Assembly (NCBI RefSeq): GCF_003614975.1 | Contig: NZ_QZWI01000011.1 | Coordinates: forward strand, 1 to 64,000 | Source: Rahnella bruchi | GTDB lineage: Bacteria; Pseudomonadota; Gammaproteobacteria; Enterobacterales; Enterobacteriaceae | DNA length: 64,000 nucleotides | Direction of reading: 5' to 3' | Shown here: positions 34,303 through 42,940 of the stretch, in pieces | Position numbering within the stretch: the stretch's first letter is position 1 | Layout of the letters: every line of letters starts with the position of its first letter | The notes under the pieces: model-generated | Told to the model about the DNA's origin: nothing | Seen by the model: the letters and a program-made list of their open reading frames with translations, nothing else | Databases searched by the model: none | Translations under genes and position numbers: made by a program

Positions 34303-35202
34303 ATGGGGTCCGCCATGCAGAATTTCCATTCTTATTGTATTTCAGCCTCCGGCGAAGAAAGGGGAGAAGGCGATTTAAGCGCGCGTTTCCCTTACTGGAG
34401 CTTCACGAAAACCGTGATCGCCATTTGCGCGTTGAAACTCTGTGAAAGTAGGGTTGTGGATCTGGATAGCTGCACAGATGGCGGGGCTTACACGCTGCGG
34501 CAATTGCTCAATCATACCGCCGGTTTGCCGGATTATGGCGCGCTGAAAACTTATCACGAAGCCGTCGATGCAGGAGAAAACCCCTGGTCGCGCGAAAAAT
34601 TACTCAGTGTCGCTTTAGCCAAAGGCATGCTGTTTGCGCCGGGTGCGGGATGGTCTTATTCCAATATCGGCTACATGCTGGCACGCGAACACATTGAAGC
34701 GGCATCCGGGCTGAGTTTCGCGCAACTGGTGGCAGATATCGTCACGACACCGCTCGGGCTGGCCAGCATCGCGCCTGTGACCACGCGCGAAGAATTTGCC
34801 CAACTTCACTGCGAAGCTGCCGGAAAATACCATCCGGGCTGGGTGTATCACGGCTGTCTGGCGGGGAATGTACAGGACGCCGCCAGACTGTTGCACGGAT
34901 TATTCAACGGTAAACTTCTGAGTGCAGCATCGCTGGCAGAAATGCAGGCGACAATTCCGCTAGGTGGAGCCCTCGAAGGGCGTCCGTGGACAGAATGCGG
35001 ATACGCGCTGGGACTGATGAGCGGCGCAATGGGGAACGCCGGGCGCTCAGCCGGTCATTCAGGCGGCGGCCCGTCGTGCGTGAACGCGGTCTATCACTTC
35101 CCGGATCTCCCTGAACCGGTGACCGGCGCCTGTTTCACTGACGGGCATCACGAAGGCGTAGCCGAAAATGAGCTGGGCAGGTGGGTACAAAACTTCGGCT
35201 AA
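34303..35202 (+). CDS. Serine hydrolase of the beta-lactamase (class C-like/DD-peptidase) fold
   Basis: 299 residues (ATG 34303, or ATG 34315, which has GGGG eight bases upstream). Catalytic SxxK is SFTK ('YWSFTKTVIAI'), the second motif is YSN ('GWSYSNIGYMLAREHIE') and the third HSGG ('AGHSGGGPSCVNAVY'). 'TLRQLLNHTAGLPDYG' is typical of the family. No signal peptide is seen, so it is probably cytoplasmic and an esterase or peptidase rather than a true beta-lactamase. It begins directly after the terminator of the ABC operon, so it needs a promoter overlapping the upstream gene or depends on read-through. Confidence 0.8.
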   Translation: MGSAMQNFHSYCISASGEERGEGDLSARFPYWSFTKTVIAICALKLCESRVVDLDSCTDGGAYTLRQLLNHTAGLPDYGALKTYHEAVDAGENPWSREKLLSVALAKGMLFAPGAGWSYSNIGYMLAREHIEAASGLSFAQLVADIVTTPLGLASIAPVTTREEFAQLHCEAAGKYHPGWVYHGCLAGNVQDAARLLHGLFNGKLLSAASLAEMQATIPLGGALEGRPWTECGYALGLMSGAMGNAGRSAGHSGGGPSCVNAVYHFPDLPEPVTGACFTDGHHEGVAENELGRWVQNFG

Positions 35203-35606
35203 AGGGGCGAAAGGGACTCAGGATGATGACAACAAATACACAGCTTATTGCCGTCGGCATCCCGAAAATAGGCACCGTAGTAATCCGCATGATAATGCGG
35301 ACGTAGTCCCGGTGCGCCTTCATCTGTCGCGCCGTTTGCCATCGCGAACTGGTAGATCCGGTCCACGGTATCGCGCCGCTCTGCCAGTAATGCCACCATC
35401 TGACCGTTTCCCGCACTGGCTGTTCCGTAGTCATGAGGCTGGCCGATAACAAACAACGGCCTTGGCGCGCCAGGTGCCATCCACGCCGCCCAGGGTTTTT
35501 CCTCGTCGCAAAACTTAAGTACATGACCCAGTTCTGCCATCACTGCTGAATAGAAAGTAAAAGCCCGCCTGAAATCATTAACGCCGATACAGATGTGAGA
35601 AATCAT
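35199..35606 (-). CDS. VOC-family (glyoxalase/bleomycin-resistance-like) protein
   Basis: 135 residues from ATG 35606 (GAGG six bases upstream; a longer start to 35633 has none). 'MISHICIGVNDFRRAFTFYSAVMAELGH' is the first beta-alpha-beta unit with metal-ligand His3-like position, and 'YYGAYFRDADGNKLCICCH' the second with the family's D-P/A-D-G-N-x-L turn. VOC proteins are metal-dependent lyases, dioxygenases or binding proteins. Function unknown. It converges with the serine hydrolase, overlapping by four bases. Confidence 0.8.
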   Translation of the reverse strand: MISHICIGVNDFRRAFTFYSAVMAELGHVLKFCDEEKPWAAWMAPGAPRPLFVIGQPHDYGTASAGNGQMVALLAERRDTVDRIYQFAMANGATDEGAPGLRPHYHADYYGAYFRDADGNKLCICCHHPESLSPL

Positions 35607-35809
35607 AGATACCTCGAAAATAACCAAATACAAGGAGGAGTAAGTGTATTTTAAACTCTGAGATTAGCCAGGATTACTATTTAATCATTCATAATTCATG
35701 GCATCAATACCACTGAGCAGTAAATATGCACACAGGATTTAGGCGTCTTTTGTTTTATTTAAATAATGGCATTATGAATTCTCATTTATTAAATAAAAGG
35801 ACGTTTAAA

Positions 35810-36292
35810 ATGGCTATTCCTTGATATATATGGCTGAAAGATGATGGTGGCGCGGATATAAAAGGCTCTGTCGACGTTAACGGACGTGAAGGAAGTGTGG
35901 AGGTGATCAGTTTTAGTCACGGAATGTATCTTCCGGTTGACGGGCATTCAGGGAAAATCATGGGTAACAGGGTCCACTCACCTTTGCGATTTGAAAAAGA
36001 GTTTGATACCTCATCACCATTCCTTTATAAGGCAGTCTCTGAAGGTATCCAGTTAAAATCAGCCGAACTGAAGTGGTACCGGATAAGTGATGCCGGGCAG
36101 GAAGAAGAGTATTTCAATATGTTAATGGAGAATGTTCACGTCGTGTCGATTTCCCCTTTCATGCACAACTACAAAACCCCCGCGGCCAGATTGCAAAACC
36201 ACATGGAAACAGTGGAGCTCCGTTACGAAAAAATCACGTGGAAACACCATGATGGCAATCTGATCTACAGCGATTCCTGGGACAGGCGCTAA
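35810..36292 (+). pseudogene. hcp: Hcp (type VI secretion tube protein) with in-frame TGA at codon 5
   Basis: The frame from ATG 35810 (AAAGGA ribosome binding site) reads MAIP, then TGA (35822-35824), then YIWLKDDGGADIKGSVDV and on to a normal end at 36292. Apart from this stop it is a complete Hcp of the 160-residue enterobacterial type: 'EVISFSHGMYLPVD', 'HSPLRFEKEFDTSSPFLYKAV', 'LKSAELKWYRISDAGQEEEYFN', 'VELRYEKITWKHHDGNLIYSDSWD'. Hcp hexamers form the inner tube of the T6SS. The stop should abolish it unless translation restarts (GTG/ATG within the first 40 codons would remove the first strands). No other T6SS gene is nearby, so this is an orphan hcp island with the gene at 36292. Confidence 0.8.
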
Positions 36293-36780
36293 TGCCTTTA
36301 CCTAATAATCTCCCTGATGAATTTGCTGACACGTTAATCAACACCTTCTACCTGCCGGTACCGACTCGCCTGTGGGGAGGATTGCAACCGCAATTCCCGC
36401 CCAATTCAGATCTGCGGCTGAAGTTAACGCTGGATCATGCGCAATCCCGGTATATGACCATCCCGGTGAATCGAGTAGGTGATATTTTAAGAGCCGATTC
36501 GGTAAGCCAGATGGCGCATGGGCATTATACTTTCGTCATTAAAGAGCAACATCCAGACATTATATTTTGTTCTCTCAGCAATACTGTAGAGGGACATACC
36601 ACCGTATCGAATGGCGCTACGGCATTATATGCCGGAGAAACAACAATAGTGAATGGCAGGATGATTCACTGGTCAAACAACAGCGGGCATTATCAACCCC
36701 CGGAGGACAGGAAATTGAGAAATATCCATCCGACGCTGAGAGATGTTTTACCGGTCAGATTATTCTCGGAATATGGTTAA
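36292..36780 (+). CDS. Putative Hcp-linked T6SS cargo/effector
   Basis: 162 residues; its ATG overlaps the hcp stop (TAATG), so it is co-translated with hcp. No signal peptide and no membrane segment. The first half is unfamiliar; the second half has 'MAHGHYTFVI', 'VEGHTTVSNG', 'ALYAGETTIVNGRMIHWSNNSGHYQPP', a pattern (HTT ... AGE ... NG.....W.N.SGHY.P) that I associate with C-terminal modules of polymorphic toxins and some effectors, without recalling a named activity. The position directly after hcp is where Hcp-dependent effectors are encoded. No immunity gene can be seen in the 145 bases that follow. Effector role is inference. Confidence 0.5.
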   Translation: MPLPNNLPDEFADTLINTFYLPVPTRLWGGLQPQFPPNSDLRLKLTLDHAQSRYMTIPVNRVGDILRADSVSQMAHGHYTFVIKEQHPDIIFCSLSNTVEGHTTVSNGATALYAGETTIVNGRMIHWSNNSGHYQPPEDRKLRNIHPTLRDVLPVRLFSEYG

Positions 36781-36925
36781 AAGACGTGTTTCTTGCCTTT
36801 AATTATTAAAAAACAGGCCAGCTTGTGACTTGTATGCAGGTTGGTCCACCTGAAAATCAACGATCTCTCCAGCCGGCCACTTTGTGCTAAATTACCCCAA
36901 TTCTTACCCGCATTCCCGAGGCACC

Positions 36926-37924
36926 ATGATCATTCCTTCAAACCGTACCACCCGTGAAATGAAAATAAACAATGTCGTGTTGGTGACGAATGCGTTGAAA
37001 TCACTGGGATCGGCGACGAAGGCGGAACTGGCGGGGGCCACAGGTCTGAGTATCGCCACCTGCGGCGCGGTGCTCAATGACCTGAGCCAGCGGCGGGAAG
37101 TGCTGGCGCTGGAAATGGAAGTCTCACGCGGCGGACGACCGGCACAACGCTATGCGTATAATCCGGATTATTTCTCAGTGCTCAGCATTTACGCGCAGGG
37201 CAGTGACGCCGCCGCGCAGATTGTCTGGTCAGTAAACTCAGCCACCGGTGAAAGTCTGGCGCAGGGTGAAATCCGTTTTTTACCGCTGTCGCTGGCGAGG
37301 TTTTATCAGCAAATTGGCAGCCTGATCGCCGATTATCCTGACATTAAAGCGCTGGGCATTGGTCTGCCGGGCGTAGTGGTGAAGGGAACCGTGGCGACCT
37401 GTGATATCAGTGCATTTGCCGGTGTGGCGGTCGAGCAGCAACTGCGTGAACGGTTCGGAATTTATGTTCAGGCGGATAACGACATGAACTATACCGCGTG
37501 GGGTTTTTACCGCAGCAGTTGTACAGGTATCACCGCGCCGGTGGCGTATCTTTTTAAGCCGGAGGTGCCTTGTCTGGGGTGCGGCATGGTGATTAACGGT
37601 CAGGTATTACAGGGTGCCAGCCAGTTTGCCGGAGAAGTCTCAAATCTGCCGTTTGAAGGACTGGATAAACTGCCGGTCGCTGAAGAAATGGCGAAGGTGA
37701 TTGTCTCGCTGACCGCGATTATCAATCCGGCCACCATTGCGCTTTCCGGCCCGAAAATCAGCGAAGCGCTGCTGCCTGAACTGACCACGCTTTGTCAGCG
37801 GCACATTCCCGCGCAGCATATGCCGCAGCTGACTTACCGCCCGTCGATGCGTCAGGATTATCTGCAAGGCATCACAGAACTGACGCTCAGCAACTACAAT
37901 TTACACATCGCATTTGGTGAATAA
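36926..37924 (+). CDS. ROK-family transcriptional regulator
   Basis: 332 residues from ATG 36926 (GAGG seven bases upstream; a longer start at 36884 lacks support). An N-terminal winged helix ('ATKAELAGATGLSIATCGAVLNDLSQR') is followed by 'SRGGRPAQRYAYN', common in NagC/Mlc-type repressors, and a sugar-kinase-like ROK domain ('IGLPGVVVKGTV', 'QADNDMNYTAWG', 'PEVPCLGCGMVINGQVLQGASQFAGEV'). The CxxGC-like zinc motif of NagC/Mlc is absent in its full form. It directly precedes the ybjJ transporter gene, whose promoter carries a perfect palindrome at 37965-37985, probably its operator. Confidence 0.85.
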   Translation: MIIPSNRTTREMKINNVVLVTNALKSLGSATKAELAGATGLSIATCGAVLNDLSQRREVLALEMEVSRGGRPAQRYAYNPDYFSVLSIYAQGSDAAAQIVWSVNSATGESLAQGEIRFLPLSLARFYQQIGSLIADYPDIKALGIGLPGVVVKGTVATCDISAFAGVAVEQQLRERFGIYVQADNDMNYTAWGFYRSSCTGITAPVAYLFKPEVPCLGCGMVINGQVLQGASQFAGEVSNLPFEGLDKLPVAEEMAKVIVSLTAIINPATIALSGPKISEALLPELTTLCQRHIPAQHMPQLTYRPSMRQDYLQGITELTLSNYNLHIAFGE

Positions 37925-37930
37925 CGCCGG

Positions 37931-37958
37931 TTGACTTTGTTTAATGCGGCCTTATACT
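37931..37958 (+). promoter_or_regulatory. Sigma-70 promoter of the ybjJ gene
   Basis: -35 TTGACT (37931-37936), 16-base spacer, -10 TATACT (37953-37958). Transcription would start near 37965, inside the adjacent palindrome. ATG of the transporter is at 38012. Confidence 0.7.
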
Positions 37959-37964
37959 GCGGAC

Positions 37965-37985
37965 TTATTAAAAGACTTTTAATAA
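37965..37985. promoter_or_regulatory. 21-base perfect palindrome, probable ROK operator
   Basis: TTATTAAAAG-A-CTTTTAATAA: ten-base perfect arms around one central base. It covers the predicted transcription start of the ybjJ gene and lies 41 bases after the ROK regulator gene. AT-rich symmetrical sites of this length are usual for NagC/Mlc-type proteins. Confidence 0.6.
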
Positions 37986-38011
37986 CTAACTTCACCTTGC
38001 GGGAGAACCTG

Positions 38012-39181
38012 ATGTCACTGTCATCTGAAATAGAGCGCACCGGTATTCATGCCGGAAGTCCTGTCCGGCGTGTGGCGACGCGGGCGATCTTTTTTGTTAC
38101 CGGTATGGCGATGGGGCTGTGGGCAGCGCTGGTTCCGTACGCTCAGTTGCGCACGCATTCAGAGGCGGGCGATCTCGGGTTACTGCTGTTGTGTCTCGGT
38201 GCCGGTTCGCTGCTGTCGATGCTCGTTTCAGGACGGATTATCGGCAAGTTCGGCTGTCGTGCGGTGATCGTCGCGGCGGTGATTTTATACTGTCTGATGT
38301 TGCCGCTTCTGGCCGTTTTCAGTGACATCTGGCTGCTGGCGCTCAGCCTGTTTATTTTCGGCATGGGGATTGGGCTGGCGGATGTTGCCGTCAATGTGCA
38401 GGGCACGCTGGTGGAACAGGCGGCGGATAAACCGCTAATGTCCGGCTTTCATTGTCTGTGGAGCGTGGGCGGGATCGCCGGAGCCGGTGGCGGCGCGTTG
38501 CTGCTCAGCGCCGGTATCACGCCGCTCGGCAGCACATTTTTTGCCGTCGTGCTGGTCGTCGTAGTAACGGCATATTCCTTTCGGGGACTGCTGCCGTTTG
38601 GCGCACATGAAGAACCAGAGGAAGGACAGCAGAAGGCCAGACCGAATTTCCGTCTGATGCTGATGGCCGTAATGGCGATGATTTGTTTTATGGCCGAAGG
38701 CGCGGTGCTGGACTGGGGCGGCGTATTCCTGACGCAAGATCGCGGTCTGGCGCTTGAACATGCTGGCTGGGGCTTTGCGGTCTTTGCCGTGGCGATGTCG
38801 CTGATGCGCATGACCGGTGACGCGATTGTCAGCGCGCTGGGGCGTAAACGTATTCTGATAATCGGCGGCATTCTGGGTATCGCCGGTTATCTGATGGTGG
38901 TGTTATTGCCTGGCTGGATCCTGCCGTTGTGCGGATTTGCGCTGGTCGGGATTGGCGCCGCGAATATTGTGCCGGTGCTGATCACGCTGGCCGGTCAGGA
39001 AAAAGTGATGCCGGTAAATATGGCGGTAGCAATGGTCGCCACACTCGGCTACCTCGGCGTGCTGGGTGGCCCGGCGCTGATCGGTTTTATTGCCCATCTT
39101 TCCAGTCTGTATGTCGCCTTTTCAGCGGTCGCTGTGGCGTTTCTGGTTATCACGCTTGGCGCATACAAACTGAAGTATTGA
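38012..39181 (+). CDS. ybjJ: MFS transporter YbjJ-like
   Basis: 389 residues from ATG 38012 (GGGAG upstream). Twelve predicted membrane segments; 'ARAIFFVTGMAMGLWAALVPYAQLR', 'DVAVNVQGTLVEQAADKPLMSGFHCLWSVGG' and 'GEGAVLDWGGVFL'-like 'AEGAVLDWGGVFLTQDRG' are typical of the YbjJ/fucose-permease-like branch. In E. coli ybjJ lies beside ybjI, as here, which supports the assignment. It is predicted to import or export a sugar-like compound; substrate unknown. Probably repressed by the ROK protein encoded upstream. Confidence 0.8.
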   Translation: MSLSSEIERTGIHAGSPVRRVATRAIFFVTGMAMGLWAALVPYAQLRTHSEAGDLGLLLLCLGAGSLLSMLVSGRIIGKFGCRAVIVAAVILYCLMLPLLAVFSDIWLLALSLFIFGMGIGLADVAVNVQGTLVEQAADKPLMSGFHCLWSVGGIAGAGGGALLLSAGITPLGSTFFAVVLVVVVTAYSFRGLLPFGAHEEPEEGQQKARPNFRLMLMAVMAMICFMAEGAVLDWGGVFLTQDRGLALEHAGWGFAVFAVAMSLMRMTGDAIVSALGRKRILIIGGILGIAGYLMVVLLPGWILPLCGFALVGIGAANIVPVLITLAGQEKVMPVNMAVAMVATLGYLGVLGGPALIGFIAHLSSLYVAFSAVAVAFLVITLGAYKLKY

Positions 39182-39298
39182 TTGTTTTCAAAGTCCAATG
39201 ATTTATAACTGAGTGGCAAATTTGCCAGCTGGCGCGTAAAAACCGCCAGCCATCTTTTACCCTGATTGATTTAGAATCCGACTCTGTAAGGAGCAGTA

Positions 39299-40111
39299 AT
39301 GGCCGTAAAACTTATCGCCGTAGACATGGATGGAACGTTTCTCAATCCGCAGCACGAATACAATAAAGCCCGCTTTCGTGAGCAATATCAGCAACTTTTG
39401 CAACGTGACATTAAATTTGTGGTGGCGAGCGGCAACCAGTATTACCAGCTGAAATCCTTCTTTGATGACCTTGATACACAAATTGCTTATGTCGCAGAAG
39501 GCGGCGGGTATGTGGTCGATAAGGAACAGGAAATTTACTGCGGCGAGCTCAAATCTGAACAGGTCACACAGGTGCTGAACTGGATAAGCCGGACGCCTGG
39601 CATCAACACCATCGTTTGTGGCCGCAAAGGCGCGTATGTGCTGGCTGGCACAGATGAGGACTTCATCAGCCGCATGCGCCGTTACTATCACCGCCTGACC
39701 AAAGTGCAACATTACGAAGAAATCGACGATACGATTTTCAAATTTGCACTGAGCTATGTGGAAGACGATGTGTATCCGCTGATGGGTGAAGTTAACGCGA
39801 ATCTTGGCGGGATAGTTGCGCCGGTGACCAGCGGTCATGGCTCTGTGGATCTGATCATCAGCGGGAATCACAAAGCCTGCGGTCTGCAAAAAATCCAGCA
39901 AATCTACGGGATCCGTGATGACGAAGTGCTGGCGTTTGGCGACAGCGGTAACGACCTGGAAATGCTCAGTTACGCCGGTTACGGTTTTGCGATGGAAAAT
40001 GCGTCGGCACCGGCGAAAGCCGCTGCGAAATACGTTGCGCCATCCAACCGTGATGAGGGTGTGCTGAAAGTGATTGATGACGTGCTGAACGGTCGCGCGC
40101 CGTTCGCATAA
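39299..40111 (+). CDS. ybjI: HAD-IIB phosphatase YbjI-like
   Basis: 270 residues. HAD motif I 'AVDMDGTFLN' (Asp9, Asp11), motif II 'VVASGNQYYQ', motif III Lys in the 'ISGNHKACGLQKI' region, motif IV 'FGDSGNDLEML'. This is the Cof-type class IIB, and the neighbourhood with ybjJ matches E. coli, where YbjI dephosphorylates flavin mononucleotide and some sugar phosphates. GGAG lies seven bases before the ATG. It follows the transporter gene by 117 bases and may have its own promoter. Confidence 0.85.
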   Translation: MAVKLIAVDMDGTFLNPQHEYNKARFREQYQQLLQRDIKFVVASGNQYYQLKSFFDDLDTQIAYVAEGGGYVVDKEQEIYCGELKSEQVTQVLNWISRTPGINTIVCGRKGAYVLAGTDEDFISRMRRYYHRLTKVQHYEEIDDTIFKFALSYVEDDVYPLMGEVNANLGGIVAPVTSGHGSVDLIISGNHKACGLQKIQQIYGIRDDEVLAFGDSGNDLEMLSYAGYGFAMENASAPAKAAAKYVAPSNRDEGVLKVIDDVLNGRAPFA

Positions 40112-40135
40112 GCGGTTTAATATCCATTAAAACGA

Positions 40136-40167
40136 AAAGGCTGCCGCATAAAACGGCAGCCTTTTTT
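40136..40167 (+). terminator. Terminator after ybjI
   Basis: AAAGGCTGCCG (40136-40146) pairs with CGGCAGCCTTT (40154-40164), ended by TTTTTT. Strong on the plus strand; on the minus strand the A-run gives it the same function for the convergent lipoprotein gene. Confidence 0.92.
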
Positions 40168-40185
40168 AGCATTGTGCAAAGAGCT

Positions 40186-40725
40186 TTATGGCACGTAGTC
40201 TGGCGGAACGTCACTGTTACCGGGCTGGGAAGGAGAGTAATCCGGTGGAACCGGCGACTGCGGTGGCTGATCTGAACTGTCACCGTAGCTGGCGTCTACC
40301 GGTACTTTATTGCCTTTGGCGTACATACATTGTGTGTAGACCGTATCGTACTGATCCTGCAAATCGCCGCTGCTGGCACCCGCATTATTACTGCCCATCG
40401 CGCTGCCAATCAGCAAACCACTGCCTGCACCAATCAGCGCGTCCGGTCCGGCCTGATGCGACGCTGCACCGATCAATGCTCCGGCGGCCGCGCCAACGAC
40501 CGTGCCTGCTGCTGCAGTACCGGCGGCATTATTACTGGCGGTTTGTGCGCCGCCGCTCACATTGCCATAGGCCGCATTGCGGCATGACATTTCATCCATC
40601 TGAAACTGTTGATAATCCTTTCCCGTGCCGGGTAATACCATCACATCTGGCCGGGTTGGAGGAGAAACGCAGCCGGACAAAGCTGCGGCTAAGGCGAGTA
40701 CCGCCACCGGAGTAAACCTGTTCAT
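40186..40725 (-). CDS. Glycine-zipper lipoprotein
   Basis: 179 residues. Lipobox LSGC at about residue 16-19 (ALAAALSGCVSPP) predicts a lipoprotein. A glycine-zipper region follows ('GTAAAGTVVGAAAGALIGAA', 'LIGAGSGLLIGSAMG'), the kind found in SlyB/YMGG-type envelope proteins that insert into or attach to membranes. Two Cys (MSCRN, YTQCMYAKGNKVP) and a Pro/Ser-rich tail (DYSPSQPGNSDVPPDYVP) end the protein. It is co-directional with the small secreted protein gene just upstream (15 bases), which suggests one operon. Function unknown. Confidence 0.8.
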   Translation of the reverse strand: MNRFTPVAVLALAAALSGCVSPPTRPDVMVLPGTGKDYQQFQMDEMSCRNAAYGNVSGGAQTASNNAAGTAAAGTVVGAAAGALIGAASHQAGPDALIGAGSGLLIGSAMGSNNAGASSGDLQDQYDTVYTQCMYAKGNKVPVDASYGDSSDQPPQSPVPPDYSPSQPGNSDVPPDYVP

Positions 40726-40740
40726 GACTTATATCGCCTG

Positions 40741-41094
40741 TTAACGTGGGCCTGCGACCACTTTCATCCAGCCATGCGGGCAGGCCGGGACTTGCGGGTA
40801 ATATCCCGCCGGATTACGGCAGTAATACGCATACACCGGTGGTTTCTCGACATACGTTTGCGGCTGTGGCGGCGCAGCATAAATGACAGCAGGTGGCCCG
40901 TAATAGACCGGCGGAGGAATACCAATGACCACGTTTGGCCCATACCAGCCTCCGCGATAATAGCCGCCATGGTAATAACCGTGACCGTAGCCGTGACCGT
41001 AGTAACCATGACCATAATAACCGTAGGCGAACGACGCAGGACTGGCCGACATCAGCGCGCCGGCAGCAAGCATCAACAACAACAGCCTTTTCAT
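40741..41094 (-). CDS. Small exported Gly/Tyr/His-rich protein
   Basis: 117 residues from ATG 41094 (GAGG five bases upstream; the longer frame to 41112 has no site). Signal peptide ending 'SPASFA'. The mature N-terminus is a GYYGHGYGHGYYHGGYY repeat, rich in Tyr, Gly and His, followed by 'PPPVYYGPPAVIYAAPP' and a conserved Cys-containing end 'YYCRNPAGYYPQVPACPHGWMKV'. The end resembles a short domain of unknown function often found in periplasmic proteins ('YYC..P.GYYP.V..C...W'). His-rich repeats could bind metal (inference). Operon with the glycine-zipper lipoprotein. Confidence 0.75.
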   Translation of the reverse strand: MKRLLLLMLAAGALMSASPASFAYGYYGHGYYGHGYGHGYYHGGYYRGGWYGPNVVIGIPPPVYYGPPAVIYAAPPQPQTYVEKPPVYAYYCRNPAGYYPQVPACPHGWMKVVAGPR

Positions 41095-41357
41095 AACGAC
41101 CTCGAAGCACATTGACCGGATGTCCGAAGTGATAAAAATCCACCACTCCTGAGGATAACGATACGCCGGTTGTGGCTAAAAGGTTGGCGGGAGATTAGGG
41201 GGGATTCGACAAGGCTGTGGCAGCAATTGTGACCAAAAAATTCAGCAACAAACGTTTGTTTACGTCCGGGGGTTTAGCGTCGGGGACATTGACGTTTCAG
41301 ACCCGGTTTTGCCGCAGCAGCCCCGGGCGGAAAATCTAAAAATTCACCATTGCGGTG

Positions 41358-41822
41358 TTATTTACGGCTTGCCGTAAAGCGTCGAAAAGCTTCGAGCGTT
41401 TCATCGCTGACATGATGCTCCACACCTTCGGCATCCAGGCGAGCGGTTTCGGCGCTGATGCCTAGCGCGATGAAGAATGCTTCGACCACGTTATGACGTT
41501 CACGGTTTTCCGCGGCCAGTTTCTCACCTTCCGGCGTCAGGAAGGTTCCGCGATAAGGCAGCTGATGGACCAGTCCGGCATTGGCCAGGCGTTTCAGGGT
41601 CTTGGCCACCGTCGGCTGGGACACACCCAGACGCGCAGCCAGATCGACCTGCCGCGCTTCGCCAAATTCGTGAATGAGATCTGAAATCAGCTCAACGTAA
41701 TCATCCATTAATTCCCGGCGATGCGCCTCGCGCACCTGTAAGAAACCTTGCGCGTGTTCTTCCACATCCAGTAATGGATTCATTTTTTTATCTTTCACTA
41801 CGCCTGCCTCTTTCTTGCTCAA
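41358..41822 (-). CDS. mntR: Manganese-responsive regulator MntR
   Basis: 154 residues (E. coli 155). TTG start at 41822 (GGA eight bases upstream) gives an N-terminal length comparable to E. coli; an ATG at 41783 is the alternative. DtxR/MntR winged helix: '[31 protein letters not shown]', preceded by '[21 protein letters not shown]', and metal-site residues in the C-terminal domain ('[11 protein letters not shown]', '[17 protein letters not shown]'). With Mn2+ it represses importers and activates mntP. It is divergent from sitABCD, whose promoter carries a matching palindrome at 41922-41937. Confidence 0.9.
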   Translation of the reverse strand: MSKKEAGVVKDKKMNPLLDVEEHAQGFLQVREAHRRELMDDYVELISDLIHEFGEARQVDLAARLGVSQPTVAKTLKRLANAGLVHQLPYRGTFLTPEGEKLAAENRERHNVVEAFFIALGISAETARLDAEGVEHHVSDETLEAFRRFTASRK

Positions 41823-41921
41823 CGGTTTTCCACCGCAGCTGCGCTCACCGCAGCAACCCTCGCATTGTAAACCAAGTCCACATATCTACCAATTTATGAA
41901 AACTTTGCCTTGGCTATGGAG

Positions 41922-41937
41922 TATAGCCTGTGCTATA
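41922..41937. promoter_or_regulatory. MntR operator before sitA
   Basis: TATAGCCTGTGCTATA: two six-base perfect arms (TATAGC/GCTATA) around CTGT. This fits the MntR consensus, a palindrome of the type ATAGC-N4-GCTAT. It is 50 bases before the sitA start and between sitA and mntR, so it can control the importer and perhaps mntR itself. Confidence 0.8.
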
Positions 41938-41986
41938 TCTGAATAATAAACCGCCATTTGATGCGCGGAATGACAGGAGAGATTTC

Positions 41987-42940
41987 ATGGAAAAGGGACG
42001 AGACATCTTAAATTTATTCAGCCATTCGCCGTTTCGCTTGCGGCTGATGCTGGTCGGCATGATAGTCGCGCTGATCACCGGCAATGCGCAGGCGGCAGGC
42101 CAGACTGCAAATCAGGACAAGAAAAAGTTTAAAGTGGTGACCACTTTCACGGTGATCCAGGATATCGCACAGAACGTCGCCGGTGACGCCGCGACCGTAG
42201 AGTCGATCACCAAACCTGGCGCGGAGATCCACGACTATCAGCCCACGCCACGGGATATCGTGAAAACGCAGTCTGCCGATCTCATTCTCTGGAACGGATT
42301 TAATCTTGAACGCTGGTTCGGGCGCTTCTTCGCCAACATCAAACATGTGCCTTCGGTGACGGTTACGGACGGCATTACGCCGCTGCCTATTCAGGAAGGG
42401 CCGTATCTGGGGAATCCGAATCCGCACGCGTGGATGTCGGCTAAAAACGCGCTGGTGTATGTCGAAAATATCCGCGCCGCGCTGGTGAAATACGATCCTG
42501 AAAATGCCGCCATTTATGATCGTAACGCCAAAGATTACGCGCAAAAAATCAGCCAGCTGGATGCGCCGCTGCGTGAGCGGCTGGCAAAAATCCCGGCCGG
42601 GCAGCGCTGGTTAGTGACCAGTGAAGGCGCGTTCAGTTATCTGGCAAAGGATTACGACCTGAAAGAAGCCTATCTGTGGCCGATCAACGCCGAAGAACAA
42701 GGCACGCCGCAGCAGGTGAAAAAAATCATCGACCTGGTGCGCCAGCAAAATATCCCGGTGGTATTCAGTGAAAGCACGATTTCAGACAAACCGGCAAAAC
42801 AGGTCAGTAAGGAAACCGGCGCGAAATACGGCGGCGTGCTGTTTGTCGATTCGTTGTCAGCCGCTGACGGACCGGTTCCGACGTATATCGATCTCCTGAA
42901 AGTCACCGTCGGCACCATCGCAGAAGGATTCGGACAATGA
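41987..42940 (+). CDS. sitA: SitA/YfeA, manganese/iron-binding periplasmic protein
   Basis: 317 residues from ATG 41987 (AGGAGA eight bases upstream). Signal peptide in the first 37 residues ([20 protein letters not shown]). Cluster A-I solute-binding protein: '[39 protein letters not shown]' with the first metal-ligand His, '[21 protein letters not shown]' with the second, and '[16 protein letters not shown]' and 'GVLFVDSLS' carrying the Glu and Asp ligands. It binds Mn2+ (and Fe2+) in the periplasm and hands it to SitBCD. First gene of the operon controlled by MntR. Confidence 0.92.
   Translation: MEKGRDILNLFSHSPFRLRLMLVGMIVALITGNAQAAGQTANQDKKKFKVVTTFTVIQDIAQNVAGDAATVESITKPGAEIHDYQPTPRDIVKTQSADLILWNGFNLERWFGRFFANIKHVPSVTVTDGITPLPIQEGPYLGNPNPHAWMSAKNALVYVENIRAALVKYDPENAAIYDRNAKDYAQKISQLDAPLRERLAKIPAGQRWLVTSEGAFSYLAKDYDLKEAYLWPINAEEQGTPQQVKKIIDLVRQQNIPVVFSESTISDKPAKQVSKETGAKYGGVLFVDSLSAADGPVPTYIDLLKVTVGTIAEGFGQ

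Noticed and set aside
35822-35824. TGA in hcp as a selenocysteine codon
   Set aside because: Hcp has no selenocysteine forms that I know of, the position is not catalytic, and no SECIS-like hairpin is evident directly after it.
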